Part shown: positions 8,899 to 16,561 of the stretch, piece by piece
Layout: the number at the start of each line of letters is the position of its first letter
How positions within the stretch are numbered: position 1 is the stretch's first letter
Made by a program: the position numbers and the translations under genes
Source: UBA1181 sp045601045
Lineage (GTDB): Bacteria > Bacteroidota > Bacteroidia > Bacteroidales > Paludibacteraceae
Assembly: GCA_045601045.1 (NCBI GenBank)
Contig: JAZRZA010000082.1
Coordinates: 82,984 to 146,983, forward strand
Length of the DNA stretch: 64,000 nt
Direction: 5' to 3'
Notes under the pieces: generated by a model
The model's input: the letters and a program-made list of their open reading frames with translations, nothing else
What the model was told of the DNA's origin: nothing
The model's database searches: none

Positions 8899-10053
8899 AT
8901 GGATAACTTTTCATTTCAATGTATCACGAAGCTATGCTTCGGAAAGGATCAACAAAAGAAGATCGGCGCACGTATTCAACCCTTCGCGAAAAAGGTATTG
9001 CTCGTCTATGGCGGCGGTAGCATCAAGAAAAACAGTGTCTACGATGATGTGACCACCTCTTTGAAGGAGGCCGGCATCGCCTATGTGGAACTATCAGGCA
9101 TACAAGCCAACCCTACTTACGAGAAGGTGTTGGAGGGTATCGAGATCGCCAAGAAGGAGCAAGTCCAGATGATCTTGGCAGTAGGTGGCGGTAGCGTCAT
9201 CGACACCTCCAAGGCCATCGCCATCGGTTTCTATGAGGCGGACGCATGGTCCTTCTTCGAGAAGGGCGGCGAGCCAAGCAACGTATTGCCTATCGCTACC
9301 GTTTTGACCATCCCTGCCGCTGGTAGCGAGGTTAGTCCTGACGCAGTGATTACCTACAAGGGCAGGAAGTTGGGCTTCACCAGTCAAAAGATCCGTCCAG
9401 TGGTGAGCGTCATCAACCCAGAGATCTTCTTCACGTTGCCTAAGAACCAAATCGCCAATGGCGTGACCGATATGATGAGCCACATTTTCGAGCGCTATTT
9501 CACGCAAACCACCCATACCGAGTTGATCGATTCACTCTGCGAGGCGACCCTTCGGACCATCATGCGCAATGCATTGATCCTCATGAAGGATCCTAAAAAC
9601 TACGACGCATGGTCGGAGGTGGCACTAGGCGGAAGTTTCGCACACAATGGTCTCTTGGGCTGCGGCCGCATCCAAGATTGGGGTTGCCACGGCATGGAGC
9701 ATGAGTTGAGCGCGCACGACGACCGTGTTCCGCACGGAGCTGGTTTGGCGGTACTCACCCCTAATTGGATGAAATATGTTTACAAAGAGAATCCTCAGAT
9801 GTTCCTACAATTCGCTACCAATGTGATGGAGGTGACCATGGACAGGGACATCGAGAAGACCATCCACCGCGGCATCGACAAACTCCGCGACTTCTTCAAC
9901 ACCATCGGACAACCCGCTACCCTTACCGAGTTGGGTATCGGCAACGCTCCATTGGCGGAGATGGCTGCCAAATGCGTAGGCAACGGATTCGCAGGCAATT
10001 TCAAGCCATTGTACAAAGAGGATGTACACAACATCTATAAGATGAGTTTGTAA
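8899..10053 (+). CDS. iron-containing alcohol dehydrogenase (YqhD/BdhA type)
   Basis: This 384-residue group III metal-dependent alcohol dehydrogenase closely resembles NADPH-dependent butanol dehydrogenase and YqhD aldehyde reductases. The nucleotide-binding motif LAVGGGSVIDTSKAIA is near residue 95. Metal ligands are the Asp and His of NGVTDMMSHIFERYF (about 194 and 198) and two His in GCHGMEHELSAHDDRVPHG (about 267-281). It probably reduces aldehydes to alcohols in the cytoplasm. It is a single-gene transcript with its own promoter and a strong terminator 18 bp after the stop. Confidence 0.93.
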   Translation: MDNFSFQCITKLCFGKDQQKKIGARIQPFAKKVLLVYGGGSIKKNSVYDDVTTSLKEAGIAYVELSGIQANPTYEKVLEGIEIAKKEQVQMILAVGGGSVIDTSKAIAIGFYEADAWSFFEKGGEPSNVLPIATVLTIPAAGSEVSPDAVITYKGRKLGFTSQKIRPVVSVINPEIFFTLPKNQIANGVTDMMSHIFERYFTQTTHTELIDSLCEATLRTIMRNALILMKDPKNYDAWSEVALGGSFAHNGLLGCGRIQDWGCHGMEHELSAHDDRVPHGAGLAVLTPNWMKYVYKENPQMFLQFATNVMEVTMDRDIEKTIHRGIDKLRDFFNTIGQPATLTELGIGNAPLAEMAAKCVGNGFAGNFKPLYKEDVHNIYKMSL

Positions 10054-10070
10054 AGGAGATAATCATTCAT

Positions 10071-10098
10071 AAAAAAAGCCCGAATTCGGGCTTTTTTT
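10071..10098 (+). terminator. intrinsic terminator after the alcohol dehydrogenase gene
   Basis: A symmetrical hairpin with arms AAGCCCG and CGGGCTT is flanked by A7 and T7. It can stop transcription from either side. The next ORF begins directly beyond it, so that gene needs another promoter. Confidence 0.9.
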
Positions 10099-10141
10099 GT
10101 TTCTAATAAAGACTCCGTACTTCATCAAGGACAACCGGGAA

Positions 10142-10819
10142 ATGCTAAACGCAAATTCTCGTAGTTCATTAAACAACGGAAATCTTTCTAATTTCGCCAA
10201 CGAAGGAAGGAATGGTAAAAACAAGGCAAAGAATGCGTTTGCTAAAAACAAATCCAATGACGTTGTTTTTAGTGCTGAACAAATAAAAAACAACATAGAA
10301 CTCGAAAACGCTCTCGGAATAAAAAAGGGAGACCCAATGTCAATGGACAAAGCGACAAGTTCAATTATTAACGATATAAAATCATATAACAATTGTCAAT
10401 GTTGCGTTGTGGCATACGAGATGAGACGAAGGGGGTTCGATGTCAAGGCTCTTAATTTGGTGGAAAATGATCCAAAACATCCGTCAGCACGTTTGTCGGC
10501 AGACTCCTCAATAATTTGGAAGAAAGCAGACGGAGGCAAGCCTCAAGTAAATACAATAAAAGAATTAAGCGAGAAGGCACTTGAAAAGGAAATCAAAAAC
10601 GGAAGATACACGATTGAATGGGACTACGATGAAGATATGGGACATATTATCGTAGCTGAAAATGTTGGAAAGGAAATACTATTCTACGATCCTCAAAGCA
10701 ATGATTATATGAACATTCCTTTTGATAAAATCGTTAATGGAACATTGAAGGTGTGCAGAGTAGACAGGTTATTAATCGATATTTCAATAATCGACTCTAT
10801 CGTTAAAAAAGCTCGCTAA
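10142..10819 (+). CDS. papain-fold toxin (Tox-PL-like) domain protein
   Basis: This 225-residue protein ends in a domain that looks like papain-like fold toxin 1 (Tox-PL), found at the C-terminus of polymorphic toxins. A Cys cluster in NNCQCCVVAYEMRRRGFDV (Cys at about 85), the His of MGHIIVAENVG (about 168) and the Asp-Pro-Gln of LFYDPQSNDY (about 183-185) fit a Cys-His-Asp triad. The N-terminal 60 residues are Asn/Lys/Ser-rich low complexity, like the linker before a toxin tip, and there is no signal peptide, PAAR or RHS core. The frame stays open upstream to a TTG inside the preceding terminator; the ATG used here is the first. The gene is AT-rich with A-rich codons unlike its neighbours, which suggests transfer. 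It may be an orphan toxin cassette; activity is inferred. Confidence 0.6.
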   Translation: MLNANSRSSLNNGNLSNFANEGRNGKNKAKNAFAKNKSNDVVFSAEQIKNNIELENALGIKKGDPMSMDKATSSIINDIKSYNNCQCCVVAYEMRRRGFDVKALNLVENDPKHPSARLSADSSIIWKKADGGKPQVNTIKELSEKALEKEIKNGRYTIEWDYDEDMGHIIVAENVGKEILFYDPQSNDYMNIPFDKIVNGTLKVCRVDRLLIDISIIDSIVKKAR

Positions 10820-11034
10820 TGTAAAAACAATTTACCTCCAATAAAGTAATCTAAAAGAGAAGGCGTATCTCCTTCGAATACTATTACTCGTGGATATCCG
10901 TAAAATTTGTAATTGCATTTTGGTTTAGCAAGAAACAACTCGTCGCCGGAATTATTCTCACACCTTTTCCAAAAACGAAGTCCGTTCTTTTCCGCGAGAG
11001 CCTTCGCTTTTTCTATTTTCTCTTCTAAACTCAT
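10816..11034 (-). CDS. small protein convergent to the toxin-like ORF, possible immunity protein
   Basis: This is a 72-residue soluble, charged protein starting MSLEEKIEKAKALAEKNGLR and ending DYFIGGKLFLH. An alternative start at 11055 would add seven residues. It is tail-to-tail with the papain-fold toxin-like gene and the two stops overlap by 4 bp. I do not recognise the family. Immunity genes normally follow the toxin on the same strand, so an immunity role is only a guess from position and shared AT-rich composition. Confidence 0.45.
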   Translation of the reverse strand: MSLEEKIEKAKALAEKNGLRFWKRCENNSGDELFLAKPKCNYKFYGYPRVIVFEGDTPSLLDYFIGGKLFLH

Positions 11035-11307
11035 AACAATTAATTTTATTCGCAAAATTAAACATAACGATATGTTTCACAAACGACCGGCAGGTAGATC
11101 CCGCCGGCCGATAAAATAATCACCAATCATCGTTTTCAATACCCGATGCGCCATCGGTCACGTGCTTTTGAAGGCGATCCATTATGATCTTCGTCCAAAT
11201 GTATGTTCGAAGGTAAACCTTTGCGGAAACCCTCGAAGAACCTACCGCTTTGGAATATCCGCTCGTATATGGAGCATCGAATATCAATCAATCCTACGGG
11301 AAACGAC

Positions 11308-12156
11308 CTAAATAAACAACCTCGTCTCCTTGCGGTACCGCGCGTAGTCAGGTTTATTCTTCATCTGGCGACTCTCCATCAAAGGAATGCTGACGCAAAG
11401 GAAGAGCAACGTGTTTACGGCAGCCCCCACTATGGTCCAATTGATAGGCATAGTAAGTGACTGAACCCATATACCCCACCACATCAAGATTTCACCGAAA
11501 TAGTTGGGATGTCGGCCATGCTTCCACAAACCTACCCGACAAACCTCACCGGGGTGCTCCCTACGGAATTGGTGGGCGCTGGTATCCGCCAAATGTTGGA
11601 TCGCCACTGCCGCAAGCGACATCGCCGCTCCCAGCCAAGTGAAAAGTGTCGCCTCAGGAGCCTCTTCCAATATACGGATAGCAGGTGTCATGGCCAAGAA
11701 GACAACGATGGTCGGCACAAGGTTGAGTCCAAAGAAGTTAATCAATTGGAACAAAAAAGGATGCATCGTGTCGCGGAACTTGGTGTAGCGCCAATCCTCG
11801 TGGCGAAGCCCTTTGAAGGTGACTGCCCAGTTGCCCGTTAGACGAATGGCCCACACAAAAATCGTCAACAACATCACCCAAGCGGGTAAAGTCAAGTGAT
11901 CCATCAATAGGGCGTAAAGCGAGAGCATCACGGGCGGCAAGACACTCCAATAGGGGTCGTAAACCGAGACGTTCCGATAGAGGAGTCCCATCGCCCAAGT
12001 GAATACCGTAGCGGCGAAATCCGCCATGAAAAGCGCCCACAACGCATCAGTCTTAGGGGCGCAATAGTCGTAGGTGACAACGCCGACCGCCGTCGCCAAT
12101 AGATAGACAATCGCTATGATGACAAAGCTGGTTGTGCGGGATTGAGGAATATTCAT
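11308..12156 (-). CDS. DUF1295 / steroid 5-alpha-reductase-like membrane protein
   Basis: This 282-residue protein has about seven membrane helices and belongs to the DUF1295 family, related to steroid 5-alpha-reductases and isoprenylcysteine methyltransferases. The signature VGLWKHGRHPNYFGEILMWWG lies at about 205-225, and the end ESRQMKNKPDYARYRKETRLF is also typical. Helical GNWAVTFKGLRHEDWRYTKFR sits in the middle loop. Substrate is unknown; members are thought to reduce lipids using NADPH. It stands alone; the gene upstream (FISUMP lipoprotein) ends on the same strand 28 bp before its start. Confidence 0.82.
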   Translation of the reverse strand: MNIPQSRTTSFVIIAIVYLLATAVGVVTYDYCAPKTDALWALFMADFAATVFTWAMGLLYRNVSVYDPYWSVLPPVMLSLYALLMDHLTLPAWVMLLTIFVWAIRLTGNWAVTFKGLRHEDWRYTKFRDTMHPFLFQLINFFGLNLVPTIVVFLAMTPAIRILEEAPEATLFTWLGAAMSLAAVAIQHLADTSAHQFRREHPGEVCRVGLWKHGRHPNYFGEILMWWGIWVQSLTMPINWTIVGAAVNTLLFLCVSIPLMESRQMKNKPDYARYRKETRLFI

Positions 12157-12183
12157 GGCCTAATTAACTTCAACAATGATACT

Positions 12184-12951
12184 TTATTTGGTAGGACAGA
12201 CACCACGAAGTGAGAGACAATTAACTCGGAAGGTACCGCTGATTGAATACCAGTCATTGAAGAAACTAACACTCCACGCAGTGGAACCATAGTCCTCCAC
12301 CAAGGAGCTACTCCAATAATTGCCCTGTTTACCATCTAAGATGCGGCCATCGTCATTCATCGTACCCGCCTTAGGGAAGAATACCCATTGACCGTTCTTC
12401 GCCGTGTACTTCACACCCGCCACGCCTTTGTAAGTACAATATGAGAGTTCACAGCAGTCATCCAACTCCATCCAATCGCATTTTGTAGGGATTCTCCACG
12501 ACCCTTTCATCTTTTGGTGAACCGCATCGTCCGACAACTCTAGCGTGATCTTATCATCCGTAAATCCATCACATCCGGAAGCGTGCTCATCTTCTTGCGA
12601 CACATATTTGGTATACCCCTCCTTTGACCTATCCTCCGGCACCATATAGTATTTGTTATAATCGATAGGCGTCTCTTGCGGAGCCAATTCCGCCCACTCA
12701 TACAAATCACCATATTCCTGAATGTCGGATGCTCCCAAATTCATGGTCGCCCACAAATTACCGCTTGGCAAATCCAAATCCACGTAGCCATACCCATTGG
12801 TCTCACCCAAGGTAGCGCACATCTCTTGGCAATTAACGGTTATGTCCTCTCGAACATCTTCTACCGGTTTATCATTCTGATTATCCATTTCATCTCCACA
12901 AGATAGGAATAGGGCGAATGGAAACGCCAACCACAAAAATTTTCTTTTCAT
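12184..12951 (-). CDS. lipoprotein with a FISUMP domain
   Basis: This 255-residue exported lipoprotein has a signal peptide MKRKFLWLAFPFALFLSCGD whose lipobox ends at Cys18. A Fibrobacter succinogenes major paralogous (FISUMP) domain follows, starting YVDLDLPSGNLWATMNLGAS (about 55-75) and ending with NYWSSSLVEDYGSTAWSVSF and a terminal LRGVCPTK. Function of the domain is unknown; it is common in surface proteins of gut Bacteroidota. It sits 45 bp downstream of a larger two-domain FISUMP protein on the same strand. Confidence 0.82.
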   Translation of the reverse strand: MKRKFLWLAFPFALFLSCGDEMDNQNDKPVEDVREDITVNCQEMCATLGETNGYGYVDLDLPSGNLWATMNLGASDIQEYGDLYEWAELAPQETPIDYNKYYMVPEDRSKEGYTKYVSQEDEHASGCDGFTDDKITLELSDDAVHQKMKGSWRIPTKCDWMELDDCCELSYCTYKGVAGVKYTAKNGQWVFFPKAGTMNDDGRILDGKQGNYWSSSLVEDYGSTAWSVSFFNDWYSISGTFRVNCLSLRGVCPTK

Positions 12952-12996
12952 ACAATCTGATTTTGATATTTGATTACAATTTAAACCAACGCAAAT

Positions 12997-14712
12997 TTAC
13001 TTTAGGATTACCTTAGTTGACATATTACCAACCGTAACGACATAAGAGGTTTTCGTCTTAGGAAGTGTCACATCAGCGTTTCCTTTTCCATCTGTCGTAG
13101 CAGAAGCCACAGCCTTACCATTTATTTCAAACACATGTACGCCGACATTCGCTTCCGCATTTGAAATGTGAATGGTTTTGTTTTCGGCATAAACTTGTAA
13201 TGGTTGGTCACCTACGTTGAAGACGCTGGCAACATCTCCCTTTTTGGCCACCACTGCACGCACGGAACACCCATAGTCTCTTTCGTAAGAGGAGACATCA
13301 AACTTAAAATATTGGGTTATCGAACAATATGCGGCATTTGTATTGTCGCTAGAGGACAAAGAAGAAGACCAATAGTATCCAGAAGAGCCATCACTACTAC
13401 CCAAAGTTTTCCACTGACACACACCTGCGAAAGGCAAAAAGATTGAACTTCCATTTTTGCCAGTAAGTCTATAACCTGTCACGCCATTGACCGTTTCGAC
13501 CTTATATGCACATCCATATAATAAGTCTAACCAATCACTCCTAGTAGGCATTCTCCAGTCCGTACCCCAGTTCTCTGTAGCCGCATCATCTTCGGGTTTA
13601 AGCGTTGAAATGTTATCCTTGGTTCCTCTGCATTTAGCATTGTACTTAGTCATCGAATTATAAGACAAAGTACTTGTCGATTCGGCCCATTTGTACGTGG
13701 TCCAGTCATACACCTCTTTGGAAGAAACCTCACCCCATGCGAAGAAGTCGCCGGACTCCTCCGGTTTCGTTGCGCCAATATTGTATGTTGCCCACAAAGT
13801 TCCGCTTGACAGACCTAAATCAACATATTCGTGACCACCTATTTGTCCTATGGTCTTCCTATATTGAGCGTAGACATTCAAATCTTTTGTAACATTAGTG
13901 AAAGAAGAGTCGCTCCAACCAACAAACTCACACCATTCCAAAGCAGGAGCCTCAACTGGTGTTACCGACATGCCTTTCTCCATATTCTGGACTTCTATCA
14001 ATACACTGTCTTTTGTGAAGAAAGAGACAACATATTTTTCTACTTCACTCACTTTATTGGTAACCGCACGCACAGGAAACCCATAGGTGCGGGACTCGCG
14101 GCGCGTGACCGATTCGTCCTCGTCCATACTACAATAGGAGGCTCCATTATCAAATACCAAAGAGAGCGAAGACGACCAGTAGTAACCATATTCCCCTGAA
14201 AAAACAACCTCAGATCCGGAACGTTTACCAGCGGCAGGGAAAAAGACGAAGTTGCCATTATCCGCCGTGAATTTCGCCCCATAAACTCCGTTGAGTTTCT
14301 CCCAACTATATTGGCAGTTATCTATTAGTTCTTGTTGCTCTTCGGCAGTTGGCATTCTCCACTTCTCTCCCCAGTTGACTATTGCAGCGTCATCTTCGGG
14401 AAGTAACGTCGAAAGATCATCTTTTGTACCATATACGTCACCCAATTTGTATCTTATCAAGAGATTACCATCCGCAAATTTGTAAGTGCTCCATTCGCAC
14501 ACTTTCTTTGATTCAGTCTCGCCCCATGCGAAATAGTCGCCGTATTCCTCCGATTTCTTAGCACCAATGTTGCAAGTTGCCCATTTAACGCCGCTTGGCA
14601 ATCCGAGATCTACATATTCGTAGCCATCAACTTTTCCACTGACTCTCTGCGCGAAACTATCTACGCCACACATAAACAACATAGTCATCAATGACAATAA
14701 TATCTTCTTCAT
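12997..14712 (-). CDS. secreted protein with two FISUMP domains and an InlB-type repeat
   Basis: This 571-residue secreted protein has a signal peptide (MKKILLSLMTMLFMCGVDSFAQ). It is followed by a first FISUMP domain (about 25-230), an internalin-B-like/Listeria-Bacteroides repeat (about 235-300, with CEFVGWSDSSFTNVTKDLN), a second FISUMP domain (about 305-490) and a C-terminal beta module (about 495-571) ending in a TTDGKGNADVTLPKTKTSY strand pair and the terminal STKVILK. That end resembles the sorting/anchoring domains of exported Bacteroidota proteins. An upstream in-frame start at 14814 would bury the signal peptide, so 14712 is chosen. It probably lies at the cell surface; ligand unknown. 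Confidence 0.8.
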   Translation of the reverse strand: MKKILLSLMTMLFMCGVDSFAQRVSGKVDGYEYVDLGLPSGVKWATCNIGAKKSEEYGDYFAWGETESKKVCEWSTYKFADGNLLIRYKLGDVYGTKDDLSTLLPEDDAAIVNWGEKWRMPTAEEQQELIDNCQYSWEKLNGVYGAKFTADNGNFVFFPAAGKRSGSEVVFSGEYGYYWSSSLSLVFDNGASYCSMDEDESVTRRESRTYGFPVRAVTNKVSEVEKYVVSFFTKDSVLIEVQNMEKGMSVTPVEAPALEWCEFVGWSDSSFTNVTKDLNVYAQYRKTIGQIGGHEYVDLGLSSGTLWATYNIGATKPEESGDFFAWGEVSSKEVYDWTTYKWAESTSTLSYNSMTKYNAKCRGTKDNISTLKPEDDAATENWGTDWRMPTRSDWLDLLYGCAYKVETVNGVTGYRLTGKNGSSIFLPFAGVCQWKTLGSSDGSSGYYWSSSLSSSDNTNAAYCSITQYFKFDVSSYERDYGCSVRAVVAKKGDVASVFNVGDQPLQVYAENKTIHISNAEANVGVHVFEINGKAVASATTDGKGNADVTLPKTKTSYVVTVGNMSTKVILK

Positions 14713-14834
14713 ATTTATTGATTTTTCACGATGCGAAGTTAATAAAAAAGAGAATACACAAGGGAGCCTTACTCCCAATTTAACAGTCCGAAAAACCAAC
14801 AATATTCTCAGCACTATTCATTCCTGGAATTTCG

Positions 14835-14842
14835 TACCTTTG
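14835..14842 (+). promoter_or_regulatory. -7 promoter box of the TSUP gene
   Basis: TACCTTTG matches the TAnnTTTG consensus, 33 bp before the ATG. No TTG box is found 19-20 bp upstream. Confidence 0.5.
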
Positions 14843-14875
14843 CACCCAATAGAAATCAGATAGGAACGAATAGCC

Positions 14876-15610
14876 ATGGAGTGTTCACCTTTCATCATCG
14901 CGTCACTTTTCAGCCTCGCTACGGCGGCCGCCTTTATCCAAAGGGTGTGCGGCTTCGGGTTTGGGATTTTTATTATGACCATGCTCCCCTATTTGATGCC
15001 CTCCTATGGAGAATCGACGACGCTTTCGGGCATGCTCTCCGCCGCACAATCCGTATTCATTCTGGCAAAGGCCTATAAGTATGTGACCTGGAAACGGATG
15101 ATACCGATTTTGGTCACCTTCCTCGTGGTCGCCTACGTCTCCATCCAGTTCGTCTCCACAGTGGCAGACACCCACCTAAGGCTCCTGTTGGGCATCATGC
15201 TCATCGTCATGAGCCTCTACTTCCTGTTCCTGAACCAAAAGATCAGCATACGCCCTACTATGCCCCTTCAGATTTCCATGGGAAGCATCAGTGGAGTGAT
15301 GGGGGGATTTTTCGGTATGCAAGGTCCACCAGCGGTTCTCTACTTCCTGGCCTCCGAAAAAGACAAAGAACATTACCTCGCCATGGCGCAAATCTACTTC
15401 TTCATCGGCAACGTCGCCATGACGCTCTTCCGCGCACAGAACGGGCTCTTCACACAGGAGGTACGAATGGGGTGGCTATATGGTATCGCAGGTGTGGCCG
15501 TGGGCACCTACTTAGGCAAACTGGTATTCGACCGCATCTCTTCCGAAACGCTTCGTAAGATCGTTTATATCTATATGGCAATCAGCGGTGTCGTGGCAAT
15601 CGTGATGTAA
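14876..15610 (+). CDS. TSUP/TauE-SafE family anion permease
   Basis: This 244-residue membrane protein has about eight helices and the TSUP family form. An early IQRVCGFGFGIFIMTMLPYL segment at about 22-41 and the mirrored GSISGVMGGFFGMQGPPAVL at about 140-160 are the paired motifs of the two repeat halves. Family members export or import sulfite, sulfoacetate, thiosulfate or other small organic anions. It is convergent with the broken HEPN gene and has its own -7 box. Substrate cannot be told from sequence. Confidence 0.85.
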   Translation: MECSPFIIASLFSLATAAAFIQRVCGFGFGIFIMTMLPYLMPSYGESTTLSGMLSAAQSVFILAKAYKYVTWKRMIPILVTFLVVAYVSIQFVSTVADTHLRLLLGIMLIVMSLYFLFLNQKISIRPTMPLQISMGSISGVMGGFFGMQGPPAVLYFLASEKDKEHYLAMAQIYFFIGNVAMTLFRAQNGLFTQEVRMGWLYGIAGVAVGTYLGKLVFDRISSETLRKIVYIYMAISGVVAIVM

Positions 15611-15619
15611 CACGATCCA

Positions 15620-15836
15620 CTACAGATCATCTGGCATCGACGCCAAATAAGCTACAACCGTTGAACGCATCACCACAAGATCAGAAGTTACCGTATCCCA
15701 AACACGAGCAGGCGAAAAAGACTAATTTATTGGACTTAAAACCATCAAAATCCAGTCCTTCCTTAAATTCCATCACATTATCAATCGCCTGAATAATATG
15801 CTCCAAACGACCTTTGTCACGAGGCTTTTCTCTCAT
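15620..15836 (-). pseudogene. HEPN (DUF86) toxin, internally deleted and frameshifted
   Basis: The frame from 15836 encodes a normal DUF86/HEPN start (MREKPRDKGRLEHIIQAIDN and on to KLVFFA) and then runs off into CSCLGYGNF and a stop at 15681. In the next frame, the remaining bases encode ARVWDTVTSDLVVMRSTVVA up to a stop at 15620, which looks like the C-terminus of the same family. The middle, which would carry the RX4-6H RNase motif, is gone. The start overlaps the MNT gene by 20 bp, the usual arrangement of MNT-HEPN pairs. The toxin should be inactive. Confidence 0.75.
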
Positions 15837-16116
15837 AGATCAATATTTTATCATGATCAGCAGATTCAGCCGCAAAAGGCAACAACGTACCCTCTTCCAC
15901 CAAATCCACATCCCTGTTTAGCAACTCTTTCAATTCCCTCATCATACGAGAATAGGCAAACAAACCAATAGTAACACCTGGCGTGAAACGCACAAGAATA
16001 TCCACATCACTTTCAGGAGTCTCTTCACCCCTCGAAAATGAGCCAAACAACCATGCCTTGTCGATCGGTTGTCTGCTTAAATATTCTCTAATTATGTTAT
16101 AATATGCTTCACTCAT
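15817..16116 (-). CDS. MNT-domain nucleotidyltransferase antitoxin
   Basis: This 99-residue minimal nucleotidyltransferase carries the GSFSRGEETPESDVDILV motif at about 25-43, with the catalytic Asp-x-Asp in DVD, and a third Asp in NRDVDLVEEG. In MNT-HEPN toxin-antitoxin systems this protein neutralises the HEPN RNase, in known cases by AMPylating it. Here the HEPN partner is deleted, so the antitoxin looks orphaned. The start MSEAYYNII is preferred over an upstream TTG-side extension. All key residues appear intact. Confidence 0.85.
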   Translation of the reverse strand: MSEAYYNIIREYLSRQPIDKAWLFGSFSRGEETPESDVDILVRFTPGVTIGLFAYSRMMRELKELLNRDVDLVEEGTLLPFAAESADHDKILIYERKAS

Positions 16117-16166
16117 TGTTCCTACCACTTGGTTACACAAATAAAACAAAAATTTTCATCAAAAAC

Positions 16167-16200
16167 AAGGGCGATGGAATCATCTGATCTCATCGCCCTT
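16167..16200 (-). terminator. hairpin terminator after ppnP
   Basis: Perfect 10-bp arms (AAGGGCGATG and CATCGCCCTT) surround a 14-base loop and are followed on the minus strand by TTGTTTTTG. Confidence 0.8.
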
Positions 16201-16220
16201 AAAAATTCCACCCCAATATC

Positions 16221-16502
16221 TTACTTATACAAGCACAAATAAGGCGTATCCTCCGTACATTTCACCTTGTACTTCACATCCTTTGCCACAACGAATGATT
16301 CAAACTTCTTATAGGTCTTCCACTCGGTCTCACCTGGTTGTTGGATGGTGAGTGCACCAGAGATAACTGTCATGATCTCTACGGTAGAGGTTCCGAACTC
16401 ATACTCACCTGCAGCCATGATACCTACGGTTGCCTTTCCTTCTACACCATTTAGCACCATTGAAACAACGTCGCCGTTAAAATACTCATTTACTTTAAAC
16501 AT
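16221..16502 (-). CDS. ppnP: pyrimidine/purine nucleoside phosphorylase PpnP
   Basis: This 93-residue single-cupin protein of the PpnP/YaiE (DUF1255) family would split nucleosides with phosphate to base and ribose-1-phosphate. The family pattern is clear in MVLNGVEGKATVGIMAAGEY and FGTSTVEIMTVISGALTI, and the terminal CTEDTPYLCLYK strand is typical. It is a single-gene unit between two hairpins, downstream of purL, so both neighbours act on nucleotides. Confidence 0.92.
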   Translation of the reverse strand: MFKVNEYFNGDVVSMVLNGVEGKATVGIMAAGEYEFGTSTVEIMTVISGALTIQQPGETEWKTYKKFESFVVAKDVKYKVKCTEDTPYLCLYK

Positions 16503-16524
16503 AACTTTTTTGCTTTAAAATAAA

Positions 16525-16551
16525 GAAGCGCACTCAGGTAGGGTGCGCTTC
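16525..16551 (-). terminator. hairpin terminator after purL
   Basis: Arms GAAGCGCAC and GTGCGCTTC pair; on the minus strand the hairpin is followed by TTTATTTT. It lies between the purL stop and the ppnP start. Confidence 0.75.
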
Positions 16552-16561
16552 CAGAATTAGA

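Noticed and set aside
11056..11307. A minus-strand frame across 11130-11300 that reads as plausible protein
   Set aside because: No start, no recognisable family and a length of only about 55 residues; I could not tell a gene remnant from chance.
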